A stretch of 64,000 nt of DNA from CBFFRJ01 sp963530515 (GCA_963530515.1 CAUSEC010000005.1:62001-126000), one strand, 5' to 3'; shown: positions 35,809 to 46,050, counted from the stretch's first letter. Notes: generated by a model not told the origin, from the letters alone. Made by a program: numbers and translations.

Positions 35809-38800
35809 TTACGGGCGAATAATCAACGGACCATTCGCGGCTCCCGTTGCACGCCACTGAGGCACGTACATCGATTCCACCTGCGGCATCGGCAGCTGAT
35901 AAGTGCCAGGGGTCACCGCGCGCGCCAGATAAATCAGCGTCACCGGTTGCCCTTCACTGACCGCAACCGCCGCCACAAAGCGGTCATCACGGAACTCCAT
36001 ATGCTGGATATCCGCCTGTTGCATCCGGTTGAGCAGCTCCTGCACCTCGCTGGCGCTGTCTGAAAGGCTTGCGCTGCTGCTGGCCAGGTTCTGGTTTTCC
36101 AGCTCCAGCCCGGCAGGCAGTAAATCCACCACCAGCGCGTCCGGTACGTTATTGTTGGCGGTCACTTCCAGCCACACCAGCACCAGTTCACCGCTTTTCA
36201 GCGAATCCAGCGCTTTCGTGCGCCCATCCGTTCCCATAATGTGACGTTCGATTTTCAGCACGTTACTGGCCGGAGCCGGAGCAGATTCCGGGTAACCACT
36301 GCTGTCCAGACGCAGCCACATCGGCGTGTCAGCGGTGTTCGTCACCTGCAACGCCGCCATCTGATCGGCATTCAGCTCACGGGTTTGCTGTTTATCACCT
36401 TTGAGTTCTTCTGCCGCAAGCGTTGTCTGCGCCTGCCAGTTGCCAGAGAGATTTTGCAGTGGGCGTCCGGCGAGGAACAGCGCATTGCTCTCCTGCGTGG
36501 AAAGCCAGCGCTGCCCGTAGGCCTGCTCAGAGAGCGCCGTCAGCAGTTTGTTTTGCGCATCCGGCAGCAAATTATTCTCTTCGAGAAGGGACAGCATCAG
36601 CGCGTTGTCCCGCAGCTCACTGCCGTAGTCGGCCATCCAGCGCTGGGATGACAAGCGTTTGGTGACCAGCGCCTGGGCTATCGCCTGTTCGCTACGCGGT
36701 GCATCGCCCATCAGTTTGAGCGCCACACCCAGTTGCATCAACGGCAGCCCTGCTTTCGCCTGGCTGTTGCGCTGCCAGAGTTCACGCAGCGCGCCCAGCG
36801 GTGCTTTTTGCTGACGTGCCAGCACCAGCGCGGCATAGCTTTGGGTGGCAAACTTCGTCGCAGCGACATCATCGCTGTAACGTATCGCCATCGCCGCCGG
36901 ATCCTGCAAATAGCGCAGCAGACGATTATTAGCATTGTTCAGCGCCTCGCCGGGCACGCTGTAACCCTGCTCGGTCGCACGGAACAGGAAATCCGTCACG
37001 TAGGCAGTCAGCCAGTACTCTTCCGGGCCATTTTTATCCCATAACGAGAAGCCGCCGTCATCGCGCTGCATTTGCAGCAACCGGGAAATCCCGATATCCA
37101 CCGCCGCACGGCGTTTGTCATCGCTGTCGCCTTTAATGCCCAGCGCTTTGAGCAGTGCTGCGTTGGTGTAGAGCGACGGGAAGAGGCCGCTGGCGGTTTG
37201 CTCCAGGCAGCCATACGGATACGCACGCAGTTCCTGAATGTAACGCGCAATGTTCAGCGACGGGCGACCGCTCAACAGCAACTGCCCCTGCAGCGCCACC
37301 GGCGAGAAGTGTGCGATGTGTTGCGCAGGTGCATTCCAGCTTTCATGCGGATTCAGCATCACTTCGCTGCTCACGGTCTGGGCAGGCCAGGCCGGGCGAA
37401 CGCCAAGTTTCCACTGTTTATGCTGTGGAGCGAAGGTTTCACCCGGCAGTTGCAGGCCCGAAATGTCGGCACTGATTTCACCATCCCCAAAGCCATCAAG
37501 CGCGCGCACCGGAATAAACAGCGTGGTACGCGCACCCGGTGCAAGATTGACGGGTTTAGGCTGCTGACTTTCCAGCGCCACCAGCCCACTTGCCGAAACG
37601 GTAACCTGCAAATTCTGCGTCTTGTCGGTCAGGTTAGTGACATCCATGGTCAGGCGCGAGGTATCACCACCCGCCAGGAAGCGCGGCATATTCAGTTCAG
37701 CAATGACTGGTGCTGCGACCACCACTTTGCCTTCACTGCTGCCAAAATCTTCCGTCGTCCAGGCCTGCGCCATGACGCGTAGCTCACCGTTGAAATCACC
37801 AATCGGCAGCGTCACCGTCCCTTCACCGTTGTCGTCGAGCGTCACTGGCTGAGCCTGCTGCGCAACGATCGTCACATGGTTGACCGGCGGTTTTCCGCCA
37901 CGGTTGAGTTCGTCCCCGTCGCCACCGAAACGCAGTGCCGCCAGACGCCCTTGCCCTTCAATCACCTGGCCGTAAATATCGTAGATGTCTGCGCCGTAGC
38001 GTTTCTGCCCGAAGAAGCCCGCCCACGGATCCGGCGTCACGTAGTCGGTGATGTTGAGCACGCCGCTGTCAACCGCTGACACCAGCACGTTGACCTGTTT
38101 TGGCGCTTTGCCGTCTTTCAGGCTTGCCTTCACTTTTACGGTCAGCGGCTGGTTTGGACGCATTTTCTGCGGACTTTCCAGCGCCACGTTCAACCTGCGG
38201 TTTTCATCGCCCATTGGCAGATGCAGCAGGCCGACGGCCCGTTTCGGGGTTGCGGATTTAGACTTATCGCCCGGACGTACCACCAGGGTGCTCAAATAGA
38301 GGTCGTGACGACGCCATTTCTGATCCACAGGAATCGAGATATCGAGGCCACCTTCCGGCACATCAATCTCCTGCCACCACAGCGGGCCTTCGCTGGACTC
38401 GATCATCGCGTAGCCTTTACCGGCGGCGGGAGCCGTCACGTGCAGCTTGATGGTATCACCCGGCTGATAAGACGCTTTATCGAGCTTCATGGTTACGCGG
38501 TCACCGGGCGACCACCAGACTCCAGCAGGCTCGCCTGCAAAATCACCTGCAACGGCGAGTGCAAATCTTTCCACTGGCTGGCCGTGGTGACCTCACCGTG
38601 GCCTTTTTCATCCAGCTGAATCTGTACTTCATCCAGACTGCGACTCTGGTTTTCTTCGGCAATATCACCAAACTGGAAGCCCGGCAGCGCTTTCACGGCT
38701 TCACGCAGCGGGCGCAGGAAAAGCTGCCCTTGCAATGCATTCCCGCTGGCAGGTGCGCCGTACAGGTAGTAGCCCACCACGCCAAAGCTCACGTCGTCCT

Positions 38801-40319
38801 CCAGTGACAACGGCTCCTGCTGCGGCGTCAGGTTCAGCGCCATCCGCTCCGGCATAAAATCTTCCACATGGAAAGACCAGCTACGCAGCTGGTTATCACC
38901 GGTATTCGCACGAATCGCCCAGGTGCCGGTTTGCGCGCTGGCATCCAGCGTCCAGGTAAAGCGGTAGAGGCCATTTTCTGGCTGGCTGACTACGCTGCGC
39001 ATCACCTGGCCGTCCGGTTTTACCACCTCAAGCTTAACGGGCTGGTCGGCGATCGGTTTGCCGTCACCGTCGCGCAGCAGCGCATTCATGATGACCGTTT
39101 CACCAGGGCGATAGAGATCGCGCGGGCCGAACATAAAGAACTGTTTGCTGTAACCCGGATCACCGGCGATGGCAAATTCAGCCAGATCCAGCGCCGGGAG
39201 TTGCAGATCCAGCAGCGTGGTTTCGCCCTCTTTACGCGCCAGCAGCAGCGCGGCTTCTTTATCCGTATTGAGCGTGGCGTGGCCCTGCGCATCACTGGTC
39301 GCCTGCGCCAGCGTCTGGCCTTTGTCATTGAGCAGCACAACGTCGATACCCGACTGTGCCGCGCCGTTTTCCAGGCTCTGGGTGAAGATATCCAGACGGT
39401 TGTGGTATCGGTGGGCCGAAACGCCGATGTTACTCAGCGTAAAGAGCGTGGCGGCATTACTGTAGTTGTAATGCCCGGCCTGATTCATCACCGCGACGTA
39501 CACGCCCGCCTGCTGTAACGGCTTGATCTCTTTGAGCGGAAGTTGCAACTTTTCACGGGTGTTGCGTGCCGGATTAAGATCAAAACGCCCGGTGTACACC
39601 AGGTCGACCATCTTGAGTAAATTCTCTGACTCCCAGTTGGTCAGCGAGTTGCGATACTCCCACTGGCTGACAAAAGCCGCGAGGGATTCCGGCTTCACCC
39701 GGTAGAAATTGACGTCAATGTTATCCACGTTGAGCGCAATCACCGGCAGCCCTTCCACCACCTTACCCGGCAGCAGCGAGCCACGACTGGCAAAGCCCAC
39801 CGTCGGTTGAATATCGCGGGTCGTGATGGTTTTTTCGTAATCGATGCCAAAGGTGGCGTTATTAATGGCCTGCAGGCCTCTGTCTACCGATACCAGCAGC
39901 TCGCGGTTCGGTTCAAGATGACGCAAACGCAGCTCTTTCAGGTTAGGGGCCAGTTCCCAGGCACCGTCCACTTTGCCGTTCTTTTTGTCTACCACGTGAA
40001 CGGTCTGGGCAAAGTTTTGATCCGGATTAAGTGGAACTGAGAAGGTCAGCACCAGCGCCGCCGCGCCGTCGAGTTGTACTTCCGAGGCATCCACCAGCGT
40101 CAGCGGTTTGCCTTCACTGCTTTTTGCCAGTTGTTTGATTTTTTCAGCGTCAGGCTTCGCCGGGGCTGGCGTTTCCTGAGGCGCTGGAGGTGTCGAAGAG
40201 GCTGAAGTGGACGCAGGTGCCGATTGTGCTTCCTGCGGTTTATCGTTGTTGTCACAACCTGCCAAAGTGAAGCTGGTCAAGAGTGCGATAGCTATCGCCG
40301 CCGAACGTAACGGTGTCAT
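35809..40319 (-). pseudogene. yfhM: yfhM bacterial alpha-2-macroglobulin, disrupted by a frameshifting deletion
   Basis: The full protein is a periplasmic lipoprotein that traps proteases. The 5' part (from 40319) encodes 608 codons with lipobox LAGC (Cys22) and macroglobulin domains, ending GGRPVTA-stop at 38493-38495. The 3' part continues in another frame from about 38500, resuming at GDRVTMKLDKASYQPGD, and runs to 35809 with the thioester motif YGCLEQ and the C-terminal receptor-like end. The whole spans 4511 bases, not a multiple of three and about 450 bp shorter than the roughly 1650-codon E. coli gene; residues that follow GGRPVT in E. coli are absent. The join sits in CGCCCGGTGACCGCG, which fits recombination at a short repeat. 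Without the thioester half in frame, the product should not work. Confidence 0.9.
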
Positions 40320-40463
40320 CCTTTATCCCTGGCCCCAGAGCCTGTTAAGTAAATATCCGTAAGTATTATGCGTGACGTTGTTAATTTCAAACAGCCACCT
40401 GAATCTGGACGCGTTTGCCGCACAAAAGCGAAGCGACCCGCATGTTACCGGGATCACAAGGCG

Positions 40464-40548
40464 TAACGTTACATGTAACCTTTCCAGTCATTTGTTTTTA
40501 ATACAAAGAGATAGCTAGCAAACTTGCGTTTACGACTGCTAACGTTAC
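40464..40548 (+). promoter_or_regulatory. Repeated palindromes upstream of aglA (candidate operator)
   Basis: TAACGTTAC occurs at 40464-40472 and again at 40540-40548, 76 bp apart, and the first overlaps a perfect palindrome GTTACATGTAAC (40468-40479). They lie 45-130 bp before aglA in a 274-bp gap divergent from yfhM. They are good candidates for binding by the RpiR regulator encoded at 44456-45229. Confidence 0.5.
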
Positions 40549-40593
40549 GTCATCTTCACTCGCATCCCTGCGGTTCATATAAGAGAGAACGTA

Positions 40594-42138
40594 ATGAGCA
40601 GAGCCGTCAATGCCCTACAAAATTTCGGAAAATCCCTCTTCGGTCCGGTACTGATTCTGCCGATTGTTGGCCTGTTTATTGCCTTTGGTAACATTTTCGG
40701 CAATGGCAATCTGGCGGAATATCTTCCCTTCCTTGGTCATCCGCTGATCCAACATACCGGGCAACTGATCGCCAAATCCGCCGTCTCCGTGTTAGTCAAC
40801 CTGGCGCTGGTGTTTGCCGTGGGGATCCCGATTGGCCTGGCCACGCGCGACAAAGGCTACGCCGCCCTGATTGGCCTGGTGACCTTCATCGTCTTTATCA
40901 ATGCCATGAACGTCACCCTGCAGTTACAGGGCGCGCTGGCCCCGGCGGATCAAATGAAAGCCGCAGGCCAGGGCATGGTGCTGGGCGTGCAGGTGCTGGA
41001 AATGGGTGTGTTTGCCGGGATCCTGACCGGTGCCCTTTCAGGCTACCTCTACAATAAATATTCCGGCGTGCAGTTTTCCGGGGCGATGGCTATCTACTCC
41101 GGGCACTGCTTTGTGGCGATTATCATGTTGCCAGTGTCGATAGTGCTCGGCGTCATCATGAGCGAAATCTGGCCATTCGCGCAGCATGGTATCAGCACGC
41201 TGGCAACCGCCATTAAAGGTGCCGGGCCGTTTGGCGTGGCGATATATGGTTTTCTTGAGCGTATTCTCGTGCCAACCGGCTTGCATCACCTCGTCTACAC
41301 GCCGTTCCTGTACACCGAACTCGGTGGCACCCAGGAAGTGTGCGGCTCGATGTATCAAGGGGCGCGCAACATCTATTTTGCCGAGATGGCCTGCCCGGAT
41401 GTGAAACAGCTCAGCAGCACCGTGGTATGGGACGCCCGTGGTATCAGTAAGATGTTCGGTCTGCCTGCGGCGGCACTGGCGATGTACCTCACCGCCAAAC
41501 CCGAGCGTAAAGCGGCGGCGAAAGCCATTCTGATTCCGGCCGCCCTGACCTCGATTCTGGTGGGTGTGACCGAACCTCTCGAATTCTCTTTCCTGTTTGT
41601 TGCCCCGCTGCTGTTCGTGGTGCACGCGGTGCTGACCGGCATCGGCATGATGCTTTTTTACCTCTTTGGCGTTCACGCCATTGGCGCCAACGGCATTATC
41701 GATTTCATCCTCTACAACCTGCCGCTGGGGACCGAAAAATCCAACTGGCCGATGTATATCCTGGTCGGGCTGATTATGTTCGCCCTCTACTTCGTTATCT
41801 TCCGCTTCCTGATCCTGCGCTTTGACATGAAAACCCCCGGGCGGGAAGACGCCGACGAAGAGACGCGTCTGTACAGCAAGCAGGATTACCAGGCGAAAGG
41901 GAACAACGACGGGCTGGGTGAGGCGATTATCGCGGGTCTGGGCGGTCGCACCAATATCGAGGTCGTGGATAACTGCTACACCCGCCTGCGCGTCACGGTA
42001 AAGGACGTCGCCACTATCGATGAACCTCGCCTGAAGGCGACGGGCGCGAAGGCGGTTATCAAACAAGGTAATAACGTTCAGGTGGTCTACGGGCTGCATG
42101 TCAAAAAAATGCGAGAAGCCGTTGAGCTGTTTCTCTAA
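40594..42138 (+). CDS. aglA: AglA-type alpha-glucoside PTS permease, EIICB
   Basis: This 514-residue protein imports and phosphorylates an alpha-glucoside. It has a membrane EIIC domain of the glucose superfamily (about residues 10-420, roughly ten hydrophobic segments, with the substrate-site region TGLHHLVYTPF near 225-240 and VTEPLEFSFLFVAPLLF near 325-345) and a C-terminal EIIB domain (about 435-514) whose phosphorylated cysteine is Cys461 in DNCYTRLRV. No EIIA domain is present, so the general EIIA-Glc would be needed. The fusion order and the 6-phospho-alpha-glucosidase downstream resemble Klebsiella AglA or E. coli MalX/GlvCB. E. coli lacks these genes between yfhM and sseA. Confidence 0.85.
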   Translation: MSRAVNALQNFGKSLFGPVLILPIVGLFIAFGNIFGNGNLAEYLPFLGHPLIQHTGQLIAKSAVSVLVNLALVFAVGIPIGLATRDKGYAALIGLVTFIVFINAMNVTLQLQGALAPADQMKAAGQGMVLGVQVLEMGVFAGILTGALSGYLYNKYSGVQFSGAMAIYSGHCFVAIIMLPVSIVLGVIMSEIWPFAQHGISTLATAIKGAGPFGVAIYGFLERILVPTGLHHLVYTPFLYTELGGTQEVCGSMYQGARNIYFAEMACPDVKQLSSTVVWDARGISKMFGLPAAALAMYLTAKPERKAAAKAILIPAALTSILVGVTEPLEFSFLFVAPLLFVVHAVLTGIGMMLFYLFGVHAIGANGIIDFILYNLPLGTEKSNWPMYILVGLIMFALYFVIFRFLILRFDMKTPGREDADEETRLYSKQDYQAKGNNDGLGEAIIAGLGGRTNIEVVDNCYTRLRVTVKDVATIDEPRLKATGAKAVIKQGNNVQVVYGLHVKKMREAVELFL

Positions 42139-42147
42139 AGGAGACTG

Positions 42148-43518
42148 ATGATGTTTACACCCCCGTTTATTCTCTCTATCGCCGGTGGCGGCAGCACCTA
42201 CACGCCAGGGATTGTGAAGAGCCTGATGGTTCAGCTGGATAAATTCCCGCTCGCCGAAATTCGCCTCTACGACATCGACGAAGCCCGGCAGAACACCATT
42301 GCCCCGGTGGTGGAAAAAGTGCTGCGCGACCACAGTCAGAGCATCAAATTCACGGTGACGACTGACCCGGAAATCGCCTTCAGCGGCGCGCACTTTGTCT
42401 TTGCCCAGATGCGGGTCGGCCAGTACAAAATGCGTGAGCAGGATGAAAAAATCCCGCTGCGCCACGGCGTGGTCGGCCAGGAAACCTGCGGGCCTGGAGG
42501 ATTAGCCTACGGCTTACGTACCATTCTGCCGATGGTGGAACTGATTGATTACGTTGAGCGTTACGCCGACAAAAAAGCCTGGATTGTGAACTACTCCAAT
42601 CCGGCAGCCATTGTGGCGGAAGGGGTACGCCGTCTGCGCCCGGATGCTCGCGTGCTTAACATCTGCGATATGCCGGTGGCTGCCATGCGCAACATGGGCG
42701 CGGTGCTGGGCGTCGATCGCCACAAGCTGGTGGTGGATTACTTTGGCCTGAACCACTTCGGCTGGTTTACCCGCGTGCTGGTGGACGGTGAAGACAAACT
42801 GCCGCAACTGCGTGAGCATATCGCCCGGTTTGGCCTGCTGACCGAAGACGCCGCGCAAACCGACCCGCAGCATTCCGATCCGTCGTGGGTCAAAACCTGG
42901 CGCAACATTAAACCAGTGATGGACAGCTTCCCGGACTATCTGCCAAACCCATACTTGCAGTACTACCTGATGCCTAATGAAATTGTGGAACATCAGGATC
43001 CGAACTACACCCGCGCCAACGAAGTGATGAACGGGCGTGAGAAAAAGCTGTTCGCGGCGGCGGAAGAGTACAAGCGGACCGGGATTTTGTCGGATGCGTT
43101 CCACGTGGGCGTACACGGCGAGTTTATTGTCGATGTCGCCCGTTCACTGGCTTTCGATTTGCGTCAGCGCCATCTGGTGATAGTGGAAAACAAAGGGGCC
43201 ATTGCCAATCTGCCTTACGATGCGATGGTGGAAGTGCCGGCTTACATCACCGCAGAAGGAGCGGAGCCGGTGCGTATGGGGGCCGTGCCGCTGTTCCACC
43301 AGACGCTGCTAATGCAACAGCTGGCCTCGGAGCAACTGCTGGTGGAAGCGACCATCGAAGGCAGTTACGAAAAAGCGTTGCAGGCCTTTACCCTTAACCG
43401 TACGGTGCCTTCCATGCAGCATGCCAAAGCCATTCTCGACGACATGATTGAGGCCAACCGCGACTACTGGCCTGCCCTGCAACATGCCTGGGAAGACGGC
43501 AAGGTAGTGCAAAAATAA
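42148..43518 (+). CDS. aglB: AglB-type 6-phospho-alpha-glucosidase (GH4)
   Basis: The 456-residue cytoplasmic enzyme belongs to glycoside hydrolase family 4, which uses NAD+ and a divalent metal. It has the nucleotide loop IAGGGSTYTPG (about 10-21), VVGQETCGPGGLAYGLR (about 108-124), NYSNPAAIV (about 149) and the metal and specificity motif CDMP at 173-176. CDMP marks 6-phospho-alpha-glucosidases, whereas 6-phospho-beta-glucosidases have CNxP. It should split the phosphorylated disaccharide delivered by the PTS nine bases upstream. Either ATG 42148 or 42151 may be used; AAGGAG is better spaced for the second. Confidence 0.88.
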   Translation: MMFTPPFILSIAGGGSTYTPGIVKSLMVQLDKFPLAEIRLYDIDEARQNTIAPVVEKVLRDHSQSIKFTVTTDPEIAFSGAHFVFAQMRVGQYKMREQDEKIPLRHGVVGQETCGPGGLAYGLRTILPMVELIDYVERYADKKAWIVNYSNPAAIVAEGVRRLRPDARVLNICDMPVAAMRNMGAVLGVDRHKLVVDYFGLNHFGWFTRVLVDGEDKLPQLREHIARFGLLTEDAAQTDPQHSDPSWVKTWRNIKPVMDSFPDYLPNPYLQYYLMPNEIVEHQDPNYTRANEVMNGREKKLFAAAEEYKRTGILSDAFHVGVHGEFIVDVARSLAFDLRQRHLVIVENKGAIANLPYDAMVEVPAYITAEGAEPVRMGAVPLFHQTLLMQQLASEQLLVEATIEGSYEKALQAFTLNRTVPSMQHAKAILDDMIEANRDYWPALQHAWEDGKVVQK

Positions 43519-43609
43519 CGCGGTGACTCCCGCCTTTTGCGATGGTTGCTTGTCGGGTCAGGAAAAAACGTTAACAATTCAGTTTATTGTTGATGACCCG
43601 GAGGCAACC

Positions 43610-44455
43610 ATGTCCACCTCTTATTTTGTATCAGCCGACTGGCTGATTGAGCACGGCGATAACCCTGAAGTACAAATCATTGATGCCCGTATGGCTCCGG
43701 CAGGTCAGGAGCATTTAAGGGATATGACCGCTGAATACCGCGCCGGGCATATTCCTGGCGCTATCCGCTTCGATATCGAAACCCTTTCCGATCATACCTC
43801 CAGCCTGCCGCATATGTTGCCGCGCCCGGAGGCCTTTGCTGTCGCCATGCGCGAGCTGGGCATCAGCCACGACAAGCATCTTGTGGTCTATGACGAAGGC
43901 AACCTGTTCTCCGCCCCGCGCGCCTGGTGGATGCTGCGTTACTTTGGCGCAGATAACGTCTCAATTCTGGCTGGTGGCCTCGCGGGCTGGCAGCGCGACG
44001 CGTTACCGCTCGAACAAGGTGATGTCACGCTTGCCGAATCCGACTTTGACGTGAAAACCGACCCGACCACGGTAAAACGTCTCACCGACGTGCTGTTAGT
44101 CAGCCATGAAGGCACGGCGCAGCTTGTTGACGCCCGCCCCGCACCACGCTTTAAGGGCGAAGCGGATGAACCCCGTCCAGGGCTGAAACGTGGCCATATT
44201 CCGGGGGCGCGCAATGTACCCTGGGGAGACCTGGTCGTTAACGGTGAGCTGAAAACCACCGACGAACTGGCGGAAATCTTTGAACGCCAGGGCGTGGATC
44301 TGCATAAGCCGATCATTGCCAGCTGCGGCTCCGGCGTCACGGCATGTGTGGTGATTCTGGCGCTGGCCACCCTCGGAACGGACAACGTCAAGCTGTATGA
44401 CGGCTCCTGGAGCGAATGGGGTGCCCGCGACGATCTGCCGGTTGATCCGGCGTAA
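43610..44455 (+). CDS. sseA: SseA, 3-mercaptopyruvate sulfurtransferase
   Basis: SseA moves sulfur from 3-mercaptopyruvate to thiol or cyanide acceptors. The 281-residue protein has two rhodanese domains; the second carries the active-site loop CGSGVTA, with catalytic Cys239, characteristic of mercaptopyruvate rather than thiosulfate enzymes. The start at 43610 (MSTSYFVSADWLIEH) has GGAGGCAACC before it; the frame is open 87 bp upstream but the extra part is not in the family. Unusually, it lies between the agl catabolic genes and their likely regulator, whose ATG directly follows the sseA stop. Confidence 0.95.
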   Translation: MSTSYFVSADWLIEHGDNPEVQIIDARMAPAGQEHLRDMTAEYRAGHIPGAIRFDIETLSDHTSSLPHMLPRPEAFAVAMRELGISHDKHLVVYDEGNLFSAPRAWWMLRYFGADNVSILAGGLAGWQRDALPLEQGDVTLAESDFDVKTDPTTVKRLTDVLLVSHEGTAQLVDARPAPRFKGEADEPRPGLKRGHIPGARNVPWGDLVVNGELKTTDELAEIFERQGVDLHKPIIASCGSGVTACVVILALATLGTDNVKLYDGSWSEWGARDDLPVDPA

Positions 44456-45229
44456 ATGGATAACCGACTCGCGCCCCTGCTGACGCGGGGAGAATCCCTG
44501 ACCCGCGCGGAGTACCGTGTGCTGGCCCACCTGACGGAGCATCCGTTGCTGGTGGGCAACATCACGGTGCGCGAACTGGCGACCGCCACCTTCGTTTCCA
44601 CTGCCACCATTATGCGGCTCTGCCAGAAGCTGGGGTTTAGCGGCTACAGCGAATTTATCTGGCACTGTAAACAGCTTCTGGCCGACACGCCGCATATCGC
44701 CGCCCCCTCGGCAGACAGCGACAATGCACTCCCGGCGCATTTTCAGCAGTTCATGGCGAACTACCAGCGAACGTTTGAGTGGCTGAGCGAGGATAAGCGG
44801 CGAGCATTCGTCACCTTGCTCCGTGAAAAAGAGAGCTTTTTCCTCTACGGCGCGGGGTTTTCTTATCTGTTTGCCGAGTACCTGACCAGGAAGCTACAGG
44901 TGATGGGGAAAACGGCCTTTATCTCCGGCCCCGGAGACAGCCGTAATATTTTCCTTAGCAACGCCGCGCGCTACCAGGTGTTTGTCGCCGTTTCGCGCAG
45001 TGGCGAAACCGAACAGGTGCTGGATAAAGCGCGTATTGCCCGGAACGTGGGCATGACGGTGATTGCCTTTACCCGCGCGTCAGCCAATACGCTGGCGGGT
45101 CTGGCGGATTTGCACTTCGCCCTTTACGACGAAGCGGTGCATTTCGCCGCCGAAGCCGCAGGCGTGACCTCGTTCGAATCGAATCTGGTGCTGTTGATGG
45201 ATTTACTGCTGCTGGAAGCGACGGGCTGA
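44456..45229 (+). CDS. RpiR/MurR-family regulator, probably of the agl genes
   Basis: The 257-residue protein has an N-terminal RpiR-type helix-turn-helix (about 15-75, with ITVRELATATFVSTATIMRL and QKLGFSGYSEFIWH) and a C-terminal SIS sugar-phosphate domain (about 115-245, with FFLYGAGFSYLFAEY and VAVSRSGETEQVLDKA). Such regulators sense phosphosugars and control PTS genes. Its ATG abuts the sseA stop (TAAATG), so it is probably translated from a transcript that also carries sseA, and maybe aglAB. Klebsiella aglAB is likewise accompanied by an RpiR-type gene. Confidence 0.85.
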   Translation: MDNRLAPLLTRGESLTRAEYRVLAHLTEHPLLVGNITVRELATATFVSTATIMRLCQKLGFSGYSEFIWHCKQLLADTPHIAAPSADSDNALPAHFQQFMANYQRTFEWLSEDKRRAFVTLLREKESFFLYGAGFSYLFAEYLTRKLQVMGKTAFISGPGDSRNIFLSNAARYQVFVAVSRSGETEQVLDKARIARNVGMTVIAFTRASANTLAGLADLHFALYDEAVHFAAEAAGVTSFESNLVLLMDLLLLEATG

Positions 45230-45240
45230 TTCAGCCCGTC
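45220..45240. terminator. Hairpin between the RpiR gene and sseB
   Basis: GACGGGCTGA-T-TCAGCCCGTC is a perfect 10-bp inverted repeat that overlaps the regulator's stop codon and ends six bases before the sseB stop. It may terminate both convergent genes; no strong U-tract follows on either side. Confidence 0.6.
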
Positions 45241-45246
45241 ATACAT

Positions 45247-46050
45247 TCAGATAATGCGGTTGTTTTTCAGGTCGCGCAGGAAACTTCCCCAGCGACGCTC
45301 GTAGAACGGAGTGATGTGGTCAATCATGAAATGACTGATCCCTTTCTCCCCTTTCACCACCTGGCAAATATCCACCGGATCGTCGCCCGGCAGGGTGTCC
45401 ATCGCCACGCTGCCCGCCGCCTGGATAATCTCTTCGATATCCCCGTCGGCTTCAATACCAATCAGCAGGTTCGACTGGGCGTCGTTTTTCTCTTTGATGG
45501 AACAGAGATACGCGCATTTCACGTGGTTGAAGGTTCGAAACAGGGTGGTGAGTGAATCGACCATCTGTGCAGGCGGTTCGGTTACTTCAGACAGCAGCAG
45601 CGATGTACCACCTTCCAGCACTTCCTGCTCGCTGAGCGGGCTGCCCTCTTTCCCCACCAGGTGATTGATTTCACGCGGCGTCAGTTCTTTGCCGGTCGGC
45701 AGTTTGGCGTTGAGGAACAGCGTCTCCCCCAGCGTCATTTCAAACAGCGTACGGGCAGGCAGTACCACAAAGGCCTGCTCGGTATCCACCGCTTGTTGCA
45801 AGGCTTCCAGTGAGGTAAAGAACGGAATGACGGATTCACCATCGTCTTTTTCCCAGTGCTGAATATCCAGCGCGCTGTCTTCAACAACGGATTTGTCATC
45901 TGCCGCCGTACCCGGTACCCATACGGTGGCTTCCAGCAAAGAGCGGAAAAAAGCCGGACGGTAAGCAGGCTCGGTCGCCGCCTTTTCCAGCAGCGTTTCG
46001 AGGCTTTCAGTCTCGTGGTGATGGTCGTGATCGTGGTCTGAGTGAGACAT
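45247..46050 (-). CDS. sseB: SseB, serine-sensitivity-enhancing protein with a His-rich N-terminus
   Basis: The 267-residue protein matches E. coli SseB (about 258 residues) from ETLLEKAATEPAYRPAFFRSLLE to the C-terminal RRWGSFLRDLKNNRII. The biochemical role of SseB is not settled; overexpression increases serine sensitivity, and related proteins appear in secretion contexts. The start at 46050 reads MSHSDHDHDHHHETESLE, a metal-binding-like stretch with five His and four acidic residues that E. coli lacks. The frame is open a further 54 bp, but that part runs into the palindromic repeat and has no ribosome site. Confidence 0.88.
   Translation of the reverse strand: MSHSDHDHDHHHETESLETLLEKAATEPAYRPAFFRSLLEATVWVPGTAADDKSVVEDSALDIQHWEKDDGESVIPFFTSLEALQQAVDTEQAFVVLPARTLFEMTLGETLFLNAKLPTGKELTPREINHLVGKEGSPLSEQEVLEGGTSLLLSEVTEPPAQMVDSLTTLFRTFNHVKCAYLCSIKEKNDAQSNLLIGIEADGDIEEIIQAAGSVAMDTLPGDDPVDICQVVKGEKGISHFMIDHITPFYERRWGSFLRDLKNNRII

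Noticed and set aside
35809..40319. yfhM read as two real, separately translated genes
   Set aside because: The downstream frame opens inside the upstream one without a ribosome site and its first 25 or so residues are out-of-frame noise; a deletion plus frameshift explains it better.
41038..42465. Long open frame (475 codons) on the minus strand opposite aglA and aglB
   Set aside because: It is rich in His, Gln and Arg, has no domain I recognise, and mirrors two well-supported genes; it is a shadow of their codon use.
43519..43609. A RyfA-type small RNA upstream of sseA, as in E. coli
   Set aside because: Only about 90 bp separate aglB and sseA, too short for that RNA, and no related sequence is seen.
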